A DNA stretch of 64,000 bases from Fragum whitleyi. Taxonomy: Eukaryota > Mollusca > Bivalvia > Cardiida > Cardiidae. Position 1 is the stretch's first letter. The number at the start of each line of letters is the position of its first letter. The stretch is taken from NCBI GenBank assembly GCA_948146395.1, contig OX411543.1, positions 32,197,058-32,261,057 on the forward strand. The letters run 5' to 3'. Below, piece by piece: positions 56,279-64,000 of this stretch. The notes beneath the pieces are model-generated. The model did not search any database, was not told the origin of the DNA, and saw only the letters and a list, made by a program, of their open reading frames with translations. A program made the translations under genes and the position numbers.

Positions 56279-57624
56279 ACGCTTCCCACTTTCGTTTTGC
56301 ACTTACAAACACTTTGCTCGAATGTTTGAAGAAACCACTTGATTTGGAGCAGAGTGAGTTAGAGGCGTGAATAGCCCTCTCAAAGACGCGTTCCGTGCAC
56401 TTTATCTCATCAAAATCAATATAGTATAAGCTGAGAAATTAAAGAAAACATACATTGAAGCGGACGATTTTTCCATGTGGACGCTTTCCAACAGTCACGT
56501 GGGTGCCCCACCGTGATTATGAACAACACTAAGTAAAATGTACTTTAAGGGGGTTTGTGCTAAAGCCTGGCTAACTAGTGCCACCCGGGAGGACTAAGGA
56601 TAGATTCAAGCGAGAATCAATGCCATTGAAGTTGAAGGTCTACCATTTTTGGTTTTGAAAACATATGTCTAGTCGACACCCTTGACCACATATACATGTA
56701 TGAGATACACGTATATCTTATACACGAAAGTGAGAGCAGCAGTATATAAAGGCAGTATGGCAGAATTATGTCTTATTTATGTAACAATATTACATGTACA
56801 TGTAATATAATAAAAACAAAAAGGCATCAATTGGTGAAAATTAAGCTGGTAAGTTTAAAACATTTCAGTAATGCAGCCAGAGTTTTGAACCTGCACACTT
56901 CCAAGTTTATATGTTAATATAAAGTAAGCCCATATATAAAATCGTGTTTTCGCTATTAGTTTTTGTCGCGAGTAAACAAATGCTTGCAAAAAACTAACAA
57001 ATAATGCATTTCCTATAAATAATGTAATGTAAAACCGGACCTACCCTCGTTTCCCAACCGGTCATCGATAAATTTTAGGCGGTTTCCTAACCGTACACTC
57101 CGACAGTAGGGTGGTTCAAATAATCGAACGGTTACAAGCAATATAAGAATGCTCCAAGCTTACAATTTGCACAGATGTGTTCAAAAATGAACAGTGATTT
57201 CGTAAGGTTATTATTATTATTCAAGAACAGGTGAAAGTATGAGAAAACTGTCGTTTTTTAACGTAATGTTGACAAGTCGATCATTTCGAGAACTAAAATC
57301 GTTGTTAACTCAGCCATCTGTGGATGTTTTTCGCCGCGATTTTCAGAACATTGTTGTTTGTACGTGTGTAATCGATTTCAATTTTACTTGATATTTTTAA
57401 ACTTGAAGAAAAGACAAAAACGTACCTTATTTAAGCACTGCGTCCAGTTCGAATCGATGGGTTCCGCTATTGTTTCCGTTTACAAACATTACGCTACCGG
57501 TGTAGATGGGATACAGTGATTCAGTCAATTTACGAATTATGTATTTGAAAGCGGATAATAAATCCAGTTAATTGCGAAAATATCCGGTGCAGTGGGATTT
57601 CTAATAATCTGAGCGACAGACGTA

Positions 57625-58065
57625 CAGTCAACAACATCGTGAAATTGACAAGGTGAATGATTATGGAATGATTTAGGAATGAAATTGAATGAATGTGTGG
57701 AGCGACTTTTGAGTGAATTTAATGGGAGGTAATTCAGTATTGCAAATTTTGTTCAGGATGAACAAAATTAGCAATATGGTTTATCCCCCTTTAATAAAAT
57801 ATGCACACAAGTTCTACAGATAGCTCCCTATTTCTCGGAGAACCTATCAGACGCTTACAATTTCAATAAAATAAGTGAAATCCCGATTTTTCCCCCGGCT
57901 ATTTTTATTTTGAACGAAGTTGTTGTTATATGTTTTTCAGTGAGTTTGGAGCGTTTTTGAATGGTTTGAGTGAGTGTCTGGAATGAATGAATGGAGCGCC
58001 GACTGACCGATTTAGAATGATTTTGATCGAGTTTAATGTCAATTTCATGATGTAATTAACTGTAA
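57625..58065 (+). mobile_element. MITE family C, full length
   Basis: CAGTCAACAACATCGTGAAA; GGGAGGTAATTC; hairpin AAATTTTGTTCAGG / GAACAAAATTAGC; AGCGTTTTTGAATGG; right end GTCAATTTCATGATG plus TAATTAACTGTA. Confidence 0.85.
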
Positions 58066-58117
58066 GTACTAAGTCAATAAAACAGACCTAAAAGTGATAT
58101 ATGCGATCCGGAAGACG

Positions 58118-58352
58118 AATAGGTACCTTATGGGTGATGCACAAAGTGTTGACCTTAGTCAAACTGCGCTTGTATCGAAACTTTTCTCAACGTAATAACA
58201 TTCTGAAGTTAGAATGGTCATCCTACTTTTCTGCATAAGATTTTTTGAGATACGAATTCAGGTTGACCAATACTTGGCCCAATCTTTTTTATTCAAATTT
58301 CCAATTTGCGGAGTTTCCAGGTGGTCCATTTTTGCGTTACGGGTCATATTTA
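58118..58352. mobile_element. MITE family F, diverged
   Basis: Left end degraded (CCTTATGGGTGATGC), then 'gttgaccttagtcaaactgcgc' and 'tcgaaactttt'; right end GTCCATTTTTGCGTTACGGG. Confidence 0.6.
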
Positions 58353-59514
58353 TGAGTATGTGTGTGTCATCTCTATAATTTTCACCACGAGTATATTGTT
58401 CTCATACTGCACAGTCTCCTAGTGCACTCAGAACATTTCAATGGGTAAGAGCAAAAGCATAGTATGTGTCTATATATCATATAGACGCATACTTTATTTT
58501 TATGCTCTCACCCCTTGATTTTCTGGTTATCTACGCAACGAATTCACTAGTTATACACAAAGCTCATAGTAAAGACTCGGATTAGACTGTGTTGGTAGTA
58601 ATATGCTGACCCAAAACTAAAAACTTTGTAGTTACGCATTGAAAGGCTAAAAAATTGGATTTATTGTTTCAAAAGAATTTGCTGGCTTGATTTTCTTAGG
58701 AAAATAACAATTTAAGAAAGAAAGTATTTTTCCAGCGTTTTTTTTTTTTTTCTCAGGCTTGTTGGAATTGGTCCGAAACCAGGCATATTGAGAAAAATGT
58801 GTTATTTTCACAAAAATTGGGAAAATCTTATTATAGTGGTTTTGAACAAAAAGCTATGGTTTTGTGTAAAATTTACTACAAGAATCAAGTTATCTTTGTC
58901 TCTTGAGACACTTAAATTAAAGTTAAACTGAGAAACAACATGTTTGATTCTTAAATTTAACTTTAACAGTTTGGAAAGGTCCTCGACTTAGGTAAATTGG
59001 GATTTTTTTTTCATGGTTTTGGGATAAAAATGTTACTTTTTGGCATTGGGAACGGGTCCTTTTGGGGGTACCAGTCAAAGAAGGAAAAAAAATGCTGTTT
59101 TCTAAAAATTATGGTCGACGGCCAAAGGAAACATACTTTAACTTTGTCATTCTGAACACGAAATATTCCTTCTTTGGCAGATTGAACAAAGATCAGCCAA
59201 CACATATGAGCAGTCTGAATTTTATCCATACCGCATTTAAAAAAAAAAACAAAAAAAAACAACAGAACAGTAAAAAAAAAATAATACATTTTTCTAAATG
59301 ATTTCTGAATCAGTATAAGTACATGCAATACTTTCATAAGTTTGATCCTGATGCGATTTTGCCAAATTTTTGAAACATCATTACAAGGTTAAACAGGTGC
59401 AAATTAAATGTAAGAAATGGGGTAATGTCCCTTCATTTTGTGGGTGAATTGCACGTTGTTTCATTGCATGAAAGAGTATTTTCTAAAATCCTACAAAAGT
59501 GAGATTAAGCGAGT
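58353..59514. other. No recognised gene
   Basis: A short palindrome (GTGTCTATATATCATATAGA plus CGCAT) at 58467-58491. A pair, CTTAAATTAAAGTTAAAC and CTTAAATTTAACTTTAAC, sits at 58911-58970. The two opposed frames near 59.0-59.3 kb are lysine/phenylalanine-rich artefacts of A- and T-runs. Confidence 0.45.
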
Positions 59515-60427
59515 ATTTGTTGATTTCATGCAGGTATAAAACTAAAAAACCTAATAACACTGTATGGATAAGTAATGCGGATTCGTACATGAGTGTGATT
59601 AGATTTTAAGTCTTCACAACAAGGAATATTTCTTATTGGACTAGTTTGTGCAAAAGTCTTACAAAAAGCTGCTATCAAAAGTTTTCATTGATTAATAAAA
59701 CCAAATTTTCAGCCATTCAGTAAACACGAATATCGATGGACATAACAAGAAATAAATTCTATATGGCATGATATCAAGGATTTAAAGATTACTTTTCCGC
59801 AAGTTTTCTTCGATGTGTCGAATGAAATTTGATATCTTGATAGAGCTGTTTCGATCATTTTTATATCAATAGTTCGATAGCAAAAAGTCAATAGCCGAAA
59901 CGGGACATATCAAAATGTGCCATAACATCAGATTTTTCGACTAAACGAATTATGATCGTATATGCACATAGAATTTAAGTTAAGATTTTCAACTGAGATT
60001 TGCATGATTAAGTGAGAAACTGTAACTTATACCTTGTTTAATATATGAAACGGTAAAGTGTTTGAATACTTAACATTTTAAAGGAAATAAGGTATCGAAA
60101 TATGCAAACGGATTTTTTAAAAATATAGAAATGTCGGTACAATGTAATGATTCATTTTCGGCCAATTTTACGCAATCTAAACCTCCAGGATCAAAAACAG
60201 AAATTCATTGCATTTCAACACCTAAGATATCCTATCGTTGATGAGCAACCCCAAAATTTTGTAACTACATCGTCTTCGAAGATGTGGTCACGCATAGTTT
60301 TGTCACCCACAAACGTTATGAACATGAAACTGGCACAAAATGACTCCTGTGCATTCTTCTTTATACTTTTGAGATCTGTACTTCACCTTTTTTTAAGATG
60401 AAGCAGAAAATATTTCAAAGTCATGTC

Positions 60428-60592
60428 TTCAGGTAATGGACCCGTAATAGTTCCGCAACATTTCGAAACCCATGAACTTTCACAATGTTGACCGAGGTTT
60501 CCCAATAAAATTCATTAGGAAACCTCGGTTAACACTGCTAAAGCCCATTTCTTCTGAAATTTTGTAAAACTATTACGGGCCCACTACCTTAA
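60428..60592. mobile_element. MITE family A, copy 6
   Basis: TAATGGACCCGTAATAGTTC at the left, GGGCCCACTACCTTAA at the right, centre GAGGTTTCCCAATAAAATTC / TTAGGAAACCTC. Left TTAA lost. Confidence 0.8.
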
Positions 60593-60785
60593 AGCTACAG
60601 ACCATTTGTACATGGAGTTGAGTTTTGGTAGATAAATTAGCAATACCCGGTATTAAGTATTCGGCTATATTTTGATTTGACACGAAGGTAATATTATTCT
60701 TATGTGTTACCTGTAAAATCTTTTTTTCTTTGGACCGAACCCTTTTCCGAAAACGGCTGCAGAGATATCAATTTTTCTACGTGGT

Positions 60786-60808
60786 TTTTTTTTTTTTTTT
60801 TTTTTTTC
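60786..60808 (+). repeat. Poly(T) run
   Basis: About 22 T. No element can be attached to it. Confidence 0.9.
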
Positions 60809-61507
60809 TAAACAATATCAAACCGTCAATAATATCTCGTTAAAATTATTTCTGCCCTGCGAGTTTATGTATGCCGTGTTAGAAGAAAACCAACAAACGT
60901 TCAAGAAATTGTATCCCGCTTCGAACGCGCACTCATGTCCAACCGAGTTACAAATTCTTTACGTTCACAAACTTTTATGTATCCCATGGCACATGGCAGA
61001 TTTATCAGGCAGAGGGCCTTGTGAAAATTCGGATGAGGGCAGTAGAGAACTTGTACAGGCCGTCGGGCGTAAAGAATTATCAGGACTAGAGATTACAAAT
61101 AAAGATTCTCATATTCAGCTGAGAATTTTCTCGAATTTAGAATTTGAATAAATGTATGAATTATAAAAGATAATATTAAAAAAATCGTGATTTATAACAA
61201 ATAATTAATATTACTTTTTATGTTCATACAATCATTATAGTCTTGCTATGTTTTAATCTCAAGTCGAAATTTGTGTAAATTCTCAGTTGAGCATGAGAGA
61301 AGTTGAATAATCTCTGGCCAAGATACGCAGCTTCTATGCAGTTAGAATGTGCCGTTTTAGCAAAAGCACGAGGTTGGTTTTCTCAATTCATAATATGTAT
61401 ATACACATATACTTGGAAAAAAATGAACGATATTCTCAAACTCACGGGTCCAATTAGTCGCGAAAAAATAGCAGACAAAAAACTCTAGAAAATAAAATCC
61501 AATTTAT

Positions 61508-61788
61508 GGTTTTGTTTGATGGAATGGAGTTTTCCGCCGCTTTCAACGATCTATCAAATATACCTCGACGACTGGAGCACCTAATGATGGATTCCTGGTA
61601 TTTTTCACACCAGTGCCACTATTACCTTTTTCTTATTCTATCTTCTATCCCACATAGGTATACGAATTTAAACCCATTGGTGGGAGATAGGTTGTCGGAT
61701 AGGATGTTTGCCACAGTCGAGAATCATACCCGAGGACTTTTCAGTGACAGTCCGACGCGATACCACTATGCTATGACGGTGGCCCAAT
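61508..61788 (-). mobile_element. tRNA-derived SINE, diverged copy
   Basis: Aligns with 44325-44607 in the same orientation: 'ggagttttccgccgctttcaac', 'ggagcacctaatgatggattcctgg', 'aaacccattggtgggagata', then the decayed tRNA head 'gacagtccgacgcgatacca'. The 164-codon plus frame (61506-62000) runs through this SINE and the next MITE and is not a gene. Confidence 0.85.
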
Positions 61789-61882
61789 CTTGGTTATTTC
61801 AGCTAAACCTTGAAAAGGAGCCATTTATCGTGACTAAGATCATACTGAAAATGATTCGTTCAGGCACAGACAGTTTGACAAT

Positions 61883-62125
61883 TGAGCCTGTGCGAGACAT
61901 TTCCAAAAAGTTCACATGTGCGCGAGGCACACAGCTTGAGCAGCCTAGACAGTCATGTGGTGCAATAAGAATATTCGCTGACCTCCTAAAGAGTGTTTGA
62001 TACTTTATCTATCTACAGATCGCATTGCAAAGACTCTGGTCAGACTGTGCGAATGCACAGACTGGCCAGAGACATTGCTTTGCGCACAGGTAAAATTGTT
62101 GGAAATGTTACGCACATGCTCAATT
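61883..62125. mobile_element. MITE family D
   Basis: TTGAGCCTGTGCGAGACATT to AATTGTTGGAAATGTTACGC; inner inverted pair AAGACTCTGGTCAGAC / GGCCAGAGACATT. Confidence 0.75.
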
Positions 62126-62773
62126 CTTATTTTGTCGACGGAATTTATCGCTACCGTCAGACAAGTATGGGCCACAAGCAGTGGATTAATGGCTTGCTAT
62201 TGATAGGCACTTGAGAATAGAATAGAACACCGCAGATTTATACCTATTTTAATTACAATGGTAAATACTGTCATTTCGTGCTACTTGGAAGGCGACATTC
62301 AAATCCTCCTTTTTTCTTTGCTTTTAAGCAAACGATACGTTTTCTTTTTTTACTCTCTGAACGAGGATCAAGTATGTAAAGCAAAATTGTCTGATTAATC
62401 ATTTCAACTCTAAGGTGCCTTCGTGAGCTTTCATTTTTCGTTCATTTAGCAAAATACATTATGAAACTTTTAAAATTGTTGATCTATATACATTCATTCT
62501 CAAATTGCTCGAATCGCCGTTAACTGACTAACTAGCAAACACAAAGTCTTAAAAATGGGGTAAATCCTATCTGAACTCGTTATTTCTCCATGAATTCATA
62601 TGTTGTAGGTATTCATTAGAACTGTCTAATTATAGCGATTCTTATGAGTGCCCACAATATAATATCTATAACAGTTCAGAAAAAGCTAAAGATACGATGT
62701 GTAAGTGTCTAAAATAAGACAGGAACATTTTAGAAAATGAGAAAATTGTCAAAATTTATCATTTCACTTCCGG
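62126..62773. other. No recognised feature
   Basis: AT-rich spacer without coding or RNA signals. Confidence 0.5.
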
Positions 62774-62940
62774 TTAAGGAAGTGGAACCGTAATTGTTCC
62801 GCAACATTTCGGAGCTCATAATATTTCACAAAGTTAATTGAGGTATTCTAATGAAATCATTAGGAATTCTAAGTTAACACTCTTTTAAAAGTTTATGTTT
62901 TCTGAAAAGTTGCGGAACTGAAACGGGACCACTATCTTAA
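62774..62940. mobile_element. MITE family A, copy 7
   Basis: TTAAGGAAGTGGAACCGTAA to GGGACCACTATCTTAA, with the boxes GTTCCGCAAC and GTTGCGGAAC. The centre is diverged (TTCTAATGAAATCATTAGGA). Confidence 0.85.
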
Positions 62941-64000
62941 ATCAAGTGATTCGATTGGCCGAACAATTTTTGACTGGCTGCAGTGATCTGTTAGTTGTGA
63001 GCTCTCCTTTCTGTGACAGGTATATTGATTATAAAAAAGAAAGCACCCAGAAATATCACAATTTCATATGTTGGTATTGATGTAAAGGTTAGAGAGTAAA
63101 AAGAAGAAAAATGACGGTCCATTTTTTTCATTACTTTCCAGGTAAAATTTCTATGAAACGCCGAATAATCGAAAAAGAATTACACATAAAAGAAATGAAA
63201 ATCAACAACAACATAAATAAGAACTTCCCCTCCCCCCCACCAAAATACACGACAGATATCTCAATACTCGTGGGAGATTATGCCACTTTATAAAAAGGAT
63301 ACATTCAATATACTGTATTATAAGATTAAGTCAAATATAGTAGGATTAATTACCTAATCTTTATACCTGATAGCTTCAGTATATAAATACTATCGTCTTA
63401 CGTTTAAGTAAAGCAAAATAGCGATTTTAGTATTTGGGAGGATAAGTATGACCCGTAAAAAGATGAACTTTCAATATACGTTTTGTGAAAACTGTAAACC
63501 TGTGTCTATCATAAATGCAAAACATTATATTTTTATATTAAGATATCGTTTCTTTGATCGCTTAATTAAGATAGGTTGAATCTGGAAAAAAAATCATGCG
63601 CTGATTAATAGGGGACAGGGGATCGAGGTTTCGTTAAGCAACGCCTTTGATATTCGGCAAAAATATGGTCATCATGTTTGGAAAATCTTGAAACTAAATA
63701 AAGTGATAAATGGACAATTCCAGAGTAAAAGAAGTTTATTCAAGCTGCAGTTACGACATTGCTCTTGCCAACTGATAATATTGTATTATAACATGAGTTT
63801 CAGCCATCAGACTCACACTGGTAAAAAATCAAAATTAAGATTTATAGTATTAAAATAACGAATCTACTTCTTAAAGCATCTCCGCAGGACAGGAGAATTA
63901 GTTCATGTTAAGACTGCGCTATTGTCGCAATCTGAAAAGCTCAATGCTTTTCGGATATTTGATTAAAATATCGCGTTTACAACTTTACTTGTTGTTCATT
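62941..64000. other. No recognised gene to the window end
   Basis: Contains a fragment like family E near 63735-63760 (TTTATTCAAGCTGCAGTTAC). The 60-codon frame at 63111-63293 is unsupported. Confidence 0.45.

Larger units (their letters stand above)
55031..57517. mobile_element. 2.49-kb DNA transposon with about 70-bp terminal inverted repeats
   Basis: The left end CACTGTATCCCATCTACACC, GGTAGCGTAATGTTTGTAAA, CGGAAACAATGGCGGAAC is mirrored at 57447-57517. Subterminal inverted text: 'acggttgggaaac' (55454) against 'gtttcccaaccgg' (57049). It holds a small zinc-finger frame with an upstream acceptor and, nested, an approximately 410-bp MITE. No transposase core recognised, so probably an internally deleted copy. 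Confidence 0.75.
59515..61310 (+). repeat. Dispersed duplicated block (matches 29345-30310)
   Basis: Shares the ordered phrases listed at 29345-30310. It is longer because it holds a family A MITE and extra sequence. The 60855-60960 part ('gtatcccgcttcgaacgcgc') looks like a ruined family B copy in the position of the family B fragment of the first block. Confidence 0.6.

Noticed and set aside
59011..59337. Opposed frames of 79 and 108 codons
   Set aside because: Lys- and Phe-rich artefacts of A and T runs; no domain.
61506..62000. 164-codon plus-strand frame
   Set aside because: Runs through an inverted SINE copy and into a MITE; a composite of repeats.

Overview
This window is AT-rich eukaryotic nuclear DNA from an invertebrate. 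Three things point to this: genes are split by GT-AG introns; a nuclear-type tRNA-Lys is present; and the sequence is packed with non-LTR retrotransposons, tRNA-derived SINEs and foldback MITEs. The repeat style (a SINE with a Meta-SINE-like GGCGTTAAACTCC end and an ATTG/CAAT tail, many palindromic MITEs) and a cilium/sperm-tail SHIPPO-repeat gene suit a mollusc, probably a bivalve. That taxonomic call is inference. There is no bacterial operon, CRISPR array or prophage.

Left part (1-23.5 kb): degenerate tandem and dispersed repeats (1-1.6 kb) lead into the main mobile element. This is a minus-strand APE-type non-LTR retrotransposon, LINE A (about 7.59-15.25 kb). It has an intact ORF1 (13626-15116) and a broken ORF2 (endonuclease, reverse transcriptase, C-terminal zinc motif; two stops and two frameshifts). 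A second, 5'-truncated LINE (LINE B, 8503-10222) inserted into the end of A's ORF2 with a 5-bp target duplication. The whole of LINE A sits exactly between two direct repeats of about 1.39 kb that are about 99% identical (6198-7588 and 15247-16636). In LINE A, ORF1 and the endonuclease share one frame, separated by a single UAG.

Middle (23.5-46.1 kb): two spliced minus-strand protein genes were rebuilt from splice sites and phase. Gene 1 (23579-28746) has six exons and encodes a 232-aa sperm-tail PG-rich (SHIPPO) repeat protein. Gene 2 (about 33692-46131) begins with an 884-bp exon coding a charged, disordered protein; it continues through a 21-bp micro-exon and one well-supported and one tentative further exon. 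A tRNA-Lys(CTT) lies between them. Introns and spacers are filled with MITEs, SINEs and a 3.86-kb non-autonomous DNA transposon that split a MITE.

Right part (46.1-64 kb): no convincing host gene. It holds a 1.9-kb segmental duplication, a 957-bp inverted-repeat element built around a long CT microsatellite, a 2.49-kb inverted-repeat transposon carrying a small zinc-finger ORF, and further MITE and SINE copies.

At least seven MITE families (called A-G here) recur across the window; nested insertions give a relative order of events.
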